From the NCBI GenBank assembly GCA_016871175.1, contig VFZL01000042.1:1-35006 (forward strand): a DNA stretch of 35,006 bases, written 5' to 3'. The notes below the pieces were generated by a model, which had not been told where the DNA came from, did no database searches, and saw only the letters and a list, made by a program, of their open reading frames with translations. Both the position numbers and the translations under genes were made by a program. Shown here one piece after another: positions 26,542-34,285 of this stretch; the first letter of the stretch is position 1; each line of letters begins with the position of its first letter. The stretch is from Acidimicrobiia bacterium (GTDB taxonomy: Bacteria; Acidobacteriota; Vicinamibacteria; Vicinamibacterales; CAVVIG01).

Positions 26542-27135
26542 GCCTTTTCCGGCACCGGCGTGCTAGCAGCGCGATTTGCCGGCTACGCACCCGAGCGCGT
26601 GGTGGCGGTCATCGCGGCGAATGCCGGCCACTACGATCCGGTCGGGCTCGATACCATCCAGATGTCGGACAGGGCAGCGGTGGTGCCGCAGAAGGTGATC
26701 GCCAGCAGTGGCGATGCGGTCTCGGGCACCCGGCGTCCTTATGACTACTTCCGCCGGCACCTCGACCGTGGCGCGCCGTGGGTCTTCGCCGTCCAGAATG
26801 GCGTGCCGCACTGCTGCGTCATCAACGCCCGGACGCTGGTGATCGACTGGCTCGAGCAGGTGGCCATCCCCTCACTCGCCGGCAAGGGGCCTATCGTGCG
26901 CAGCGGCGGCTACTACGGGTTCTTCGAGACGACGCCCAGCGTGGCCGACGACTGCCCGGCGCGGGGCGCGGCGAACTGACGGGCTCGGACGGCGAGCATC
27001 CTGAAGGCAGCCAAAGGAAGGGGCCCGGTCGCTCCGGGCGGATGGTTGCCGGCCGGCTGGTTCCCCACTCGTCGTCTTGCGCGCGAGTGGGAGGCCTTCG
27101 TCGTTGCGGAGCAGCCGATCACATCGCTGCCGTGA
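26542..27135 (+). pseudogene. Alpha/beta hydrolase, 5'-truncated, with in-frame TGA
   Basis: Plus-strand sequence begins abruptly at about 26542 with AFSGTGVLAARFAGYAPERV, which looks like the nucleophile elbow (FSGTG, G-x-S-x-G-like) of an alpha/beta hydrolase. Typical core follows: ANAGHYDPVGLDTIQM, YFRRHLDRGAPWVFAVQNG and the His-containing VPHCCVINARTLV. A TGA at 26977-26979 interrupts, but the same frame then gives the expected C-terminus GGWLPAGWFPTRRLAREWEAF, ending at TGA 27133-27135. All residues before the elbow, including the signal peptide and first strands, are absent. This is the plus-strand partner of the head-to-head junction. The assignment of the original family is by pattern only. 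Confidence 0.65.
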
Positions 27136-27305
27136 GTCGACCCGCTTCCTGCCAGTCTGGATCAGGCTTCGAACCGCTCTTTCTGCTGCAACCGCTCGGT
27201 CGCGGCTGCCGTGGCTGCTGTGCTTTCCCGATGCTCCGTTCCGGAGCCAGGCTGACAGGACCACGACAAACACGCGGCAGTCGCGGCAGATCGGTCAGCG
27301 TCGCC

Positions 27306-28030
27306 TCATTTCCTGGGCACAACCTCGATCTCGAAGAGTCGCGGCCAAAGGTTTCCTGTGACGAACAGGCGGTTCGTTGCCCGCATCGAACGCGATCCCG
27401 TTCAAGACCGCTTCGGGCTCGGACTTGTACTCGGGCGCCAGCAACCCTTGCAGATCGATCCACCCGGAACCCTGCCTGAATCGGGCGCGATCCTCGCGAT
27501 TCGATCCGTGTGCCACCTGTTGGCCCACACCTCGCCACGGACGTACTCGAGCTCATTGAGATCTCGAACACGAACGCCACCGTCGGTGACCGTGACCCGG
27601 CGGACTTCGCGGAAGGTCTCGGGGTGGAGGAATCGCAGCCGCTCGGTACCGTCGCTCAAGATGAAGCTCTCGCGGTCGAGGGTCAGGCCCAAACCTTCAC
27701 CGCGATACGTGAACGTGCGACGCGGCGCCGGGCTCGAGCGGTCATACACGAAGGCGATGTTCGACTGCCATGTCAGCTGCACGAGCTGGTCGTTCCACTC
27801 GGCCAGGCCTTCCCCGAAATGTGCGGTTTCAAGGCGACGCTGCTGGACCACTTCGCCGGTTTCGAGCCTGACGCGGCGGAACGTGGAGTGCCCGTTGCGG
27901 CCCGTGCTCTCGTAGAGGATTCCATCTCGATAGATGAGGCCTTGAGTGACCGCGGCCGCGTCGTGCGGATAGGTCAGGATCGTCCAGCAAACGGTCGAAC
28001 GTCGATATCGCGACTCATGCGCAAGGGCTC
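27306..28030 (-). pseudogene. Glutaminyl-peptide cyclotransferase (glutamine cyclase), twice frameshifted and 5'-truncated
   Basis: A minus-strand propeller enzyme that would convert N-terminal Gln to pyroglutamate. Recognisable sequence starts at ILTYPHDAAAVTQGLIYRDG and goes on through STGRNGHSTFRRVRLETGEV, GEGLAEWNDQLVQLTWQS and RDLNELEYVRGEVWAN. At about 27462-27465 the frame slips by one base: VPG continues in another frame as WIDLQGLLAPEYKSEPEAVL. At about 27380-27383 an extra G in a GGG run shifts it again, after which NRLFVTGNLWPRLFEIEVV reaches a natural TGA at 27306. No start codon or signal peptide is found: the 5' end runs directly into the methyltransferase stop at 28052. Nothing recognisable was found between 27136 and 27305. 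Confidence 0.75.
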
Positions 28031-28051
28031 GGCATCTGACGTGGTGCTTCG

Positions 28052-28675
28052 CTACGAGCTCGGTCGGCCCACCATGCCCCTCACCGCGTTGGCGCGGGCG
28101 CTGTAGGTGATCCGGCCCGTCGCGTCCGTTGGCAGCGCAGCTCGCAACCGATCTTGGAGCTGCCGCGCGTCGTCCGGCGACATCTCGCGGATGAGAGCGC
28201 CCATGCTTGCGGCTCCGAGCACCGTGTTCCAGTAGTCGTCGAAGTCCACGAACGTGCGCTCCACAACGATCTCCGTCGTGGCAACGGACTCGGCGCCGGC
28301 GCCGCTCCACAGTTGCCGCAGGCTGTCGATGCGAGATGCCTCGGGGCTTGGTGGTGCGGGAACCTGGCGCCCCATGTCCTTCAGCGCCCGAAACAACGTC
28401 GCGTAAGGAAAGCCGCCCCCGGGCATGTCCCAGGCGTAGGCGGCCATGACGCCCCCCGGTCGTGCCACGCGTGCCATCTCCGCGACACCTCGAGCGGGGA
28501 CGGACAGGAAGAAGACCACGAGCGGCATGACGGCGACATCGAACGCGGCCGAGGGGAACGGCAGCTCGTACGCGTCCCCGTCGCGAAACTGCACGCTCGC
28601 GAGCGCTGGCCGTGTGCGGGCATAGGCGAGCCGCTTGTAGGCGACGCCATCATCGAAACGGATGGTGTTGGTCAC
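28052..28675 (-). pseudogene. Class I SAM-dependent methyltransferase with internal deletion of the SAM-binding motif
   Basis: 207 residues in one frame from a GTG at 28675. The N-terminus (TNTIRFDDGVAYKR) and the rest, from LAYARTRPALASVQFRDGDA onward, match a common methyltransferase type (post-I acidic region GDAYELPFPSAAFDVAVMPL, ARVARPGGVMAAYAWDM, RTFVDFDDYWNTVLG, ITYSARANAVRG). Between them, at the codon junction near 28630, roughly 55-65 residues are missing, including motif I with its Asp and Gly-rich loop. The deletion is in frame, so a protein could be made, but it should not bind SAM. The C-terminus looks complete. The gene lies directly upstream of the decayed glutaminyl cyclase and 57 bases downstream of the VOC gene. 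Confidence 0.7.
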
Positions 28676-28732
28676 CGAGGTACGATCCGCGCGGGGGCTG
28701 CTGCCCGCAAGCGCCCGGCCCGGGAGGGCCCA

Positions 28733-29299
28733 CTACAGTTGATACCTGACGCTGCCCAGCTGGACGCTGATGCCGTCCGGATCCTTCAGCATCACGCTTC
28801 TCGTCTCCGCGGCCTGCGACACGCGGTTCTGATTCGCTCTCGGCTCGCTCTTCGGGAACCTGTCGCGCACCATCTCGAGCGCCCGGTCCGCGCCAGGCCA
28901 CGGATCGAGTCCGATGGCGAAGTGATCGACGCCAAGCGTCGACCGCTTGCCGAGCGACACGAAGCTGTCGCCGATGAGAAGGTCCACGTAGCCGGCTTGC
29001 GCGGAGGATCGCCCGTCGAGGAGCACGCTGGCGCCGAGAAGCGACCGATAGAACTGACGCGACTCTTCGATGTCGCTGACCGAAAGCGTGACGTGGTTGA
29101 CGATGCGGCCGCGGAAGAGCGCGTTCTTCGGCGCGGGCGCACCCGTCAGGTTGTTGCTGGGCTTCGCAGGTTGCTGCGAACTCGCGGCGGCAGCCTGCGG
29201 GGCCATCGCCAGAGCCGTCAAGAGCGCTCCGACGAGCTCGCGGCGGCTCAGTTGCTTTTGGTCGTACATCGTGAGCAGTGTGTCGATTGTTTCAGGCAT
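28733..29299 (-). CDS. Tat-signal VOC-family protein
   Basis: A protein of 188 residues. The ATG at 29299 is chosen because AAGGAGG lies 8 bases upstream and because the sequence then reads PETIDTLLTMYDQKQLSRRE, with a twin-arginine-type signal (SRRELVGALLTALAMAPQAA). One vicinal-oxygen-chelate domain follows: VNHVTLSVSDIEESRQFYRS, a central GVDHFAIGLDPWPGADRALE, and a terminal SVMLKDPDGISVQLGS with a probable acidic metal ligand position occupied by Gln. Single-module VOC proteins dimerise to make the metal site. The substrate is unknown. It appears intact among decayed neighbours. Confidence 0.8.
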   Translation of the reverse strand: MPETIDTLLTMYDQKQLSRRELVGALLTALAMAPQAAAASSQQPAKPSNNLTGAPAPKNALFRGRIVNHVTLSVSDIEESRQFYRSLLGASVLLDGRSSAQAGYVDLLIGDSFVSLGKRSTLGVDHFAIGLDPWPGADRALEMVRDRFPKSEPRANQNRVSQAAETRSVMLKDPDGISVQLGSVRYQL

Positions 29300-29379
29300 T
29301 CCCGGGCCTCCTTGGCCTACCGGCTGCGCGAGTCGCACGAGGCCAACCGCCGCAGCAGTACGACGACTCCGACGCGGCG

Positions 29380-29589
29380 CTAGCCTCTCGCGGCGCGCGG
29401 CACATGCGGTCGACCGACCCCCATGACCTCCCAGCCCGTTCCGTGGTCGTAGGTGGAACGCCGTTGGACATGAAGATCGCCGTAACAGAGCTTCCGCAAG
29501 ATCGAGTCGGGACGCAAGTGCCAGCTGGCCCAGGACCGTGGCCAGTCGCCATGCATGTCTTTCGCCTCGACGTTCGCGCCCGCGTTCAT
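29380..29589 (-). pseudogene. C-terminal fragment of an ankyrin-repeat protein
   Basis: About 69 codons ending at a stop at 29380: NAGANVEAKDMHGDWPRSWA is an ankyrin repeat turn and helix, followed by SWHLRPDSILRKLCYGDLHV and GWEVMGVGRPHV, which recall the tail of some bacterial ankyrin proteins. No earlier repeats are present; sequence above 29590 is unrelated. No sensible start was found. It is presumed to be a relic. Confidence 0.55.
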
Positions 29590-29653
29590 CTCCCCCGAGA
29601 CTGTCTGTTCGGCCGCTGGTCGATCACGGCGCCGTGTGCCTGTCGAAGCAGCG

Positions 29654-29770
29654 CTACTTGGCGCCGCTGCCCCGCAACAGAAGGATGAAGCACACCACGT
29701 GGCAGATGACGAGCGGTGGCCCCGCAAAGACGGGCACGTACCACTGCGTGGCCAGGTGCGCGATGGTCCC
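29654..29770 (-). pseudogene. Fragment of a small membrane protein
   Basis: A minus-strand stretch ending at TAG 29654-29656 reads TIAHLATQWYVPVFAGPPLV and then ICHVVCFILLLRGSGAK: a polar stretch, a Trp/Tyr-rich interface and one strongly hydrophobic segment. The codon pattern looks coding, but no start codon or family is recognised. The bases between it, the ankyrin scrap and the propeller gene (29300-29821 overall) contain nothing else that can be supported. Confidence 0.35.
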
Positions 29771-29821
29771 AGTGGCTCCGGCATGGCATCTACGATGATG
29801 ACCACGGGCTCTCGGGTGGGC

Positions 29822-30928
29822 TCAAGGCCGTCGCAGCGAGAAGCGGGCGATGCGGTCGTCGTTGCTGCCCACCCAGATGTCGTCGCCCACTCGCATGGCC
29901 GAACTGACGCGTTGCATCGCGGCCGTTTGATCCGCGCCGCCGAGTCGCGAGAAGGCGAAGGTCTCCGGATCGACTTCGAGCACCGACCAGCCCGTGGCGC
30001 AGCCAGCGCCGCTGCACTGCCCGGGCGGGACATAGTTCGGACCAGCGGTCAGCAGCTTGCCATCGGTGGCCCAGTGGACGTTGTCCGGCCGAATGGGCAG
30101 TGACACCGTGCGCTTGGCCATCGGCGTCGACCGGCGATCGAAACGAACCAGCTCCTGCGAGCCGATGGCGGCCACGTAGATGTAACGCTCGTCCTTCGAG
30201 ACGTCGATACCGTTCGGCAGCGACATATCGGTGTCGGCAAGCCGCTGCGGTTGGCCGCCCGGATGCCATTCGACCAGATGGCCGGTGATGCCGACCGGGG
30301 CACCTCCACCCCCCTTGAAGTTCTGGTCCCGCATTCTGGTCGCCACGAATCCGCCGTCGGCGAGCCGGGCGACGCTGTTGTGATAACTGTCCTGCTGCAG
30401 CACGACGCAGCCCTTCCACGTGAGCATCGGCGCCGTGCCGCGCAGGTCGAGATCGTAGATTTCGATGGCTTCGCGCACGCCATGGCTCGTGGTGTACAGG
30501 CTGAAATGACGGGGCGACGTCTCGGTCAGGCTGAGCCCGTGGACATCGAAGGCCTGGAGGTTCAGCGGTCCTGGACAGTCGGGATAGGCGCGGGTGTCGT
30601 GCTGGAGCCTGAAGGTGGCGCCGTGGATGAGCTCCGATTGCGCCCGTGTCGCAGGATCGATCAGATACAGGTGACCGGGTGCACGGTGACCGGATACGAG
30701 CAGAAGGCCGGAGGAACCAACGGTGAGGATATCCTCTGGGACGCTGAGGTCACAGATGTAGGTGAGTCCCTGCTCGTTGCGACAACCGGGCAAAGGGGCA
30801 ACTGCCTGCTGGCCCGGTGCGGTGGCGGCAGGTAGTGACTCGGTCGCGTGCTCAGCCACGACGGAGGGTGTGACGGCGCCAAGGAAAGCAACGATCGCGG
30901 CGGGGATACTATGCTGCAGGGTCATCAT
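29822..30928 (-). CDS. Secreted SMP-30/gluconolactonase-like beta-propeller protein
   Basis: A protein of 368 residues with a signal peptide (HSIPAAIVAFLGAVTPSVVA). Blade-like repeats are visible: SSGLLLVSGHRAPGHLYLID, FDVHGLSLTETSPRHFSLY, LPNGIDVSKDERYIYVAAIG with the conserved NGI/D of the SMP-30 and paraoxonase folds, and a last blade VGDDIWVGSNDDRIARF. Four Cys in LPGCRNEQGLTYICD and QCSGAGC may form disulphides in the periplasm. This fold includes gluconolactonases, arylesterases and strictosidine-synthase-like enzymes; calcium is the usual cofactor. The specific reaction cannot be assigned. Two adjacent ATGs at 30928 and 30925 are both possible. Confidence 0.78.
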   Translation of the reverse strand: MMTLQHSIPAAIVAFLGAVTPSVVAEHATESLPAATAPGQQAVAPLPGCRNEQGLTYICDLSVPEDILTVGSSGLLLVSGHRAPGHLYLIDPATRAQSELIHGATFRLQHDTRAYPDCPGPLNLQAFDVHGLSLTETSPRHFSLYTTSHGVREAIEIYDLDLRGTAPMLTWKGCVVLQQDSYHNSVARLADGGFVATRMRDQNFKGGGGAPVGITGHLVEWHPGGQPQRLADTDMSLPNGIDVSKDERYIYVAAIGSQELVRFDRRSTPMAKRTVSLPIRPDNVHWATDGKLLTAGPNYVPPGQCSGAGCATGWSVLEVDPETFAFSRLGGADQTAAMQRVSSAMRVGDDIWVGSNDDRIARFSLRRP

Positions 30929-31164
30929 GCGGCCAACGCTTTCTGGGGCAGCTCGGAAACAATGCGGAGAATCCCTTCATCGCCTCGATTGCCCGCAGCT
31001 TCTCGGTCGTTTCCATGACTCGATCCTAGCATCGTCTACAGGTCCATCTTGCGGTCCCGCGATTCGTCCGCATTCGTCGACCTAACCCGCCAATCGAGCC
31101 GCGCCCGCAGGCACGCGCGAGCGGGCCGAGGACGTCGGCTCCATTTGGATGTTGGACCGCCCAG
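30929..31164. other. Intergenic region, no supported gene
   Basis: 236 bases between the propeller gene and the antitoxin-like gene. A minus-strand reading of 35 codons (30909-31016, METTEKLRAIEAMKG...) overlaps the propeller start and is not convincing. No clear promoter, terminator or RNA was identified. Confidence 0.4.
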
Positions 31165-31488
31165 TCATCCCGTGTTCCGGAGTTCTTCGCGGACGATTCG
31201 TCGGATGGTTTCGGCACTGACGCGATCACCCGGTTGGCCGAGATGCTCCCTCAGCGCCTCATTGATCATCGTCTGGTACCCCCGGCCCGCGGCGTCGGCG
31301 CGCTCGCGAAACGCTTCGAGTACGTCGTCGTCCAGATGAATCGTGATGCGCGTCTTGCCGCGCGGTCGAACGACCGCGCCGCGCCGGCCCTTCGTGAAGA
31401 TCTCGTCTGGCTCCTTGAGCAATCGCAGGCTTTCGCGAATCACTTCACTGGGATCAGCTCTTCTGTCGCGTGCGGTCAATGCCTTCAT
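31165..31488 (-). CDS. BrnA-like ribbon-helix-helix antitoxin, no adjacent toxin
   Basis: A protein of 107 residues. The second half is a clear BrnA/CopG-type antitoxin: GRRGAVVRPRGKTRITIHLD, with the RITIHLDDDVLEAF strand-helix and GRGYQTMINEALREHL helix. In the family this binds the BrnT toxin and represses its own operon. The N-terminal 24 residues (ALTARDRRADPSEVIRESL) look instead like a ParD-type helix and overlap the MFS gene end by 35 bases; translation might really begin at TTG 31422, before KEPDEIFTKG. brnT normally precedes brnA, but the upstream gene here is the MFS transporter and nothing toxin-like follows, so it is an orphan. A solitary antitoxin can act as an anti-addiction factor or simple regulator. 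Confidence 0.7.
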   Translation of the reverse strand: MKALTARDRRADPSEVIRESLRLLKEPDEIFTKGRRGAVVRPRGKTRITIHLDDDVLEAFRERADAAGRGYQTMINEALREHLGQPGDRVSAETIRRIVREELRNTG

Positions 31489-32797
31489 GTGGAGCTGGCC
31501 TCGCGAGTGCCCCGGGTGCCGTGCTCACGGCGTTCGGATCGAACTGCCGCTCCGCGACGAAAAACCCAGGGATGAGCGCACAGGCGAGATACGAGACACC
31601 GAGCAGGCCCAACCCCATACCGATCGAGTATTGTGTCGCGGCATAGCCAATCAGCAGCGGCGAGAGCATCGCGCCGACACGACCGAAGTTGTACGCCGCG
31701 CTTACGGCGGTGCCGCGGACACCCTCCGGAAAGCTCTCGCTCATGTACGTCGCGTTCACCGCGTACGGCGCGCCGTAGAGGAAGCCGAACACGAGCAGCA
31801 TCGGCGCGATCGTCGAGGGCGTCCCGAGGAACGCCAGGAGCGGCAGATACACGGCGGTCAGCAACCCGGCGATCACCCACATCGCCTTTCGACCGAAGAC
31901 ATCCGCGGCATAGCCCGTGACGATCTTTCCGACGCACATCATGGTGTACGTCGCGGCGACGTACCAGCCCATGCTCTGAAGGTTCACGCCGAGGTCTTGG
32001 ACCAAGTAGCTCGGGAGCCACGTGTTCGCGCCGTAGTAGCCGAACTGGAGCGCGATCGACGCGGCAGTCCACAGAAGCAGGTTGCTACGCGCGACACGGT
32101 GACACCACAGTCCAGAGAAGCCGCTCGCCCTGTGCGCGTCGGTCGGTGATCGATTCGACGCCCAGCTCGGTGGATCCGGCAGTCCCTTCAGCAGCCAGAG
32201 CGTCGCGAGCCCCGGCGCAAGGGCACACCAGAAGAGCGGTCGCCATCCGAAGGTCGGTAGCACGTACGACGCGAGCAACGCAGCCGCCACATAGCCGGCG
32301 GACCACCCCGCTTGGACGGTGCCGAGCACGGTTGTACGGACCTTCGTCGGCACGAACTCGGCGACCGCGAGGGTGCCCAAGCTATAGAGCGCCGCGATAC
32401 CGAAGCCTGACAGAAACCGCATGAGCGCGATCTGCCAGTACGACTGTGCGAACCCGATGACGCCGGTGCAGACCGTGAAGATCAGCACGGCCCAGCGGAT
32501 GATCCGCATGCGGCCGATCTGATCGGAGAGTCGACCGGCCAGTACACCGCCAACGCCCATGCCGGCCAATGTGTACGTGCCCAGCGCGCCGGCGCTCACC
32601 GTGGACAGCTTCAGCTCCTCCGCGATGCTCGAGAGCGCCAGCGAGAGGATCTGCAGGTCCATCCCATCGACCACCATCGCCACGGACACCGCGACCGCGA
32701 CCGACCGGCCCGTGGGGCCGATCGACTTCGCTGCTGTGGCCACCTCGGTCATCGTCTCTGGATCGCTGGATGGCGGGAAAGTGGCGGCGTGGCGCAT
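31454..32797 (-). CDS. MFS transporter, aromatic acid:proton symporter-like
   Basis: A protein of 447 residues with twelve predicted membrane helices. MFS landmarks include DGMDLQILSLALSSIAEE in helix 1 with the acidic motif of AAHS-type carriers, and GVLAGRLSDQIGRMRIIRW in the helix 2-3 loop. Others are the helix 4 region RFLSGFGIAALYSLGTLAVAEF and the second-half loop YAADVFGRKAMWV, while the cytoplasmic loop in the middle carries SPTDAHRASGF. Substrates are likely organic or aromatic acids. The start at ATG 32797 avoids the divergent flavin reductase; ATG 32752 is an alternative and places the first helix nearer the N-terminus. Its end overlaps the antitoxin-like gene. Confidence 0.82.
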   Translation of the reverse strand: MRHAATFPPSSDPETMTEVATAAKSIGPTGRSVAVAVSVAMVVDGMDLQILSLALSSIAEELKLSTVSAGALGTYTLAGMGVGGVLAGRLSDQIGRMRIIRWAVLIFTVCTGVIGFAQSYWQIALMRFLSGFGIAALYSLGTLAVAEFVPTKVRTTVLGTVQAGWSAGYVAAALLASYVLPTFGWRPLFWCALAPGLATLWLLKGLPDPPSWASNRSPTDAHRASGFSGLWCHRVARSNLLLWTAASIALQFGYYGANTWLPSYLVQDLGVNLQSMGWYVAATYTMMCVGKIVTGYAADVFGRKAMWVIAGLLTAVYLPLLAFLGTPSTIAPMLLVFGFLYGAPYAVNATYMSESFPEGVRGTAVSAAYNFGRVGAMLSPLLIGYAATQYSIGMGLGLLGVSYLACALIPGFFVAERQFDPNAVSTAPGALARPAPHEGIDRTRQKS

Positions 32798-32889
32798 GCG
32801 AATCGGTCCTGATGTTACTCGCACCGCGCTCGTCGAGGGCTCGAGATTCCATCGACATCTGGCGACCGCGATCGTATCGTGAGGCTCCA

Positions 32890-33549
32890 ATGTCCCGCAC
32901 TGTGTCGCTGTCCACATCCGACGTCCGACCCGGCGAAATGTACTTCCTGCTGCGCGATTCGGTCATGCCGCGGCCGATCGCGTGGGTCTCGACCATCAGC
33001 GAGGGCGGCCAGACCAATCTCGCGCCGTTCAGTTTTTTCAACGTCTGTTGCCCGTGGCCACCGGTGCTGGGCTTCTCCTGCGGTCCTCGTGGGGACGATC
33101 ACGGGGCAACTGTTCGCGTGGAGAAAGACACCGAGCGCAATATCCGCACCACACGCCAGTTCGTCGTCAACATCGCGCCCGAGAGTCTGACCGAGGCCGT
33201 GATCAGAAGTGCGGACGACCTGCCACATGGAGAGAGTGAGTTTGCGCACACAGGGCTCGCGGAAGCGGCGTCGACGCAAGTCCGGCCGCCGCGCATCGCC
33301 GGCGTGCCGGTGGCATACGAGTGCACACTGCTCAACATCCTCGAGCTCGGCGCCAATCATTGGATCATGGGCGCGGTCGTGCACGTGCACGTCGACGAAT
33401 CCGTGTATGTGGGCGAGCGCGATGGCAAACGCCATCGTGTCGACCTGCTCGCCCATCTGGAGACCAGGCCCATCGGCCGCCTCGGCCGAGCCGATTACGT
33501 CCGCTTGCGCGAGATCGAAAAACATCTCATGCGAGATGGGCCTAGTTAA
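32890..33549 (+). CDS. Flavin reductase-like FMN-binding protein
   Basis: A protein of 219 residues. The ATG at 32890 has GAGG 6 bases upstream. The split-barrel flavin reductase domain is visible: MPRPIAWVSTISEGGQTNLA, APFSFFNVCCPWPPVLGFSC, TRQFVVNIAPESLTEAV and, at the end, VYVGERDGKRHRVDLLAH. This family binds FMN and includes NAD(P)H:flavin reductases and small-molecule oxidoreductases; the PFSFFN block corresponds to the flavin phosphate/isoalloxazine region. It is divergent from the transporter with less than 100 bases between starts, so the two may be co-regulated, for example for uptake and reduction of an aromatic compound. That link is inference. Confidence 0.85.
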   Translation: MSRTVSLSTSDVRPGEMYFLLRDSVMPRPIAWVSTISEGGQTNLAPFSFFNVCCPWPPVLGFSCGPRGDDHGATVRVEKDTERNIRTTRQFVVNIAPESLTEAVIRSADDLPHGESEFAHTGLAEAASTQVRPPRIAGVPVAYECTLLNILELGANHWIMGAVVHVHVDESVYVGERDGKRHRVDLLAHLETRPIGRLGRADYVRLREIEKHLMRDGPS

Positions 33550-33620
33550 CGAACCAGCACGGCACGCGCGCGAGAAGACCGGCACGGTTGCGACGTTCAC
33601 GCCGAAGGCGACCAAGGTCA

Positions 33621-34253
33621 CTAAGCCACGTCGCCAGCGGTCGGCGTAGGCTTCGTCCTCAGGTCGGCTACGCCGATGTTAGGCGGCGTCCCCGCTACGA
33701 TTCTCGCCTCAGGAAGATCCGTGGACGCGAGGACACGAGCGCACGCTTCACTGACCAGCGGAGCCGATGCTCCGAGCACCAAAAAGCACGCCTGAGACAC
33801 ATACGCGAACCCTGAGACGCGCTCGTGGCTCAGATGATCGAGTTTCGCCCGGATCGCTTCTCGCTCGCTTCCGCGTGGGACGCTTTGGTCAAATACCAAG
33901 ACCAAGCCGTTCGGCCGCTCGAACGCGATTGTCACGAGTTCGTCGGCAAAAACAAACTCAGTTGAACGATGACGCTCGCGCCGATGGAGCCGAACACCTG
34001 TGTCTGGATCTAGAAAGATGCTTCGCCCGCTCTTGCTCGCCGCCGCCAAGTATGCAGGTCGGTCCGTGGCAGGTGCCAAGACTTCAGTCGAGGCCAGCGG
34101 AATGCCGAGCAGGCGACCAAACGCCGCCGCCTCGCCGTCATTAACGGCGTGCGTGAACATTGGGTGTGCCACCCACGGACCGAACGGCTCAAGCGACTGG
34201 AGTAGAACTCGCTTCAGGATGTCGTAGGCGTCTCCGAAGTGCTTCAGGTCCAT
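33621..34253 (-). CDS. Conserved-looking hypothetical protein in lower-GC segment
   Basis: A protein of 210 residues from ATG 34253, not assigned to any named family. The sequence is soluble (no membrane segment) with alternating strands and helices: an N-terminal MDLKHFGDAYDILKRVLLQS, then GRLLGIPLASTEVLAPATD, SGRSIFLDPDTGVRLH, an RPNGLVLVFDQSVPRGSERE block, and a C-terminal SGFAYVSQACFLVLGASAP. The DxDTG and FDQS segments with following RGSERE could be catalytic, but no known motif fits. GC content is lower than in the genes to the left. The gene starts 32 bases after the DUF4268 gene end and is convergent with the flavin reductase. Its 3' end includes an attC-like imperfect palindrome. Function unknown; mobile or defence context is conjecture. 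Confidence 0.65.
   Translation of the reverse strand: MDLKHFGDAYDILKRVLLQSLEPFGPWVAHPMFTHAVNDGEAAAFGRLLGIPLASTEVLAPATDRPAYLAAASKSGRSIFLDPDTGVRLHRRERHRSTEFVFADELVTIAFERPNGLVLVFDQSVPRGSEREAIRAKLDHLSHERVSGFAYVSQACFLVLGASAPLVSEACARVLASTDLPEARIVAGTPPNIGVADLRTKPTPTAGDVA
33629..33684. other. attC-like imperfect palindrome at gene end
   Basis: Minus-strand reading begins GCCTAAC (33684-33678, matching the integron R'' form RYYYAAC), followed by TCGGCGTAG, an 18-base spacer and the perfect partner CTACGCCGA, then CCGCTGGC where a GTTRRRY box would be expected. The size of about 56 bases suits a minimal attC, but the second core box is degenerate and no integrase is present in the window, so coincidence inside coding sequence is possible. 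Confidence 0.25.
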
Positions 34254-34257
34254 GTAA

Positions 34258-34284
34258 CGCCCTCGATCATGTTCCTGTAGGGCG
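34258..34284. repeat. Short hairpin in 32-base gap between two hypothetical genes
   Basis: CGCCCT (34258-34263) pairs with AGGGCG (34279-34284) across a 15-base loop. It fills the gap between the DUF4268 stop and the start of the next gene, so it could act as a weak attenuator or be the remnant of a cassette boundary. It has no T-run. Confidence 0.3.
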
Positions 34285-34285
34285 G

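Noticed and set aside
26541-26590. Native N-terminus for the PEP-utilising enzyme between 26541 and 26590
   Set aside because: Those codons read RSRQIALLARRC and lie antisense to conserved hydrolase sequence, so they are a by-product of the junction.
30909-31016. 35-codon minus-strand reading frame METTEKLRAIEAMKG
   Set aside because: Overlaps the start of the propeller gene by 20 bases, ends in unconvincing sequence and matches no family.
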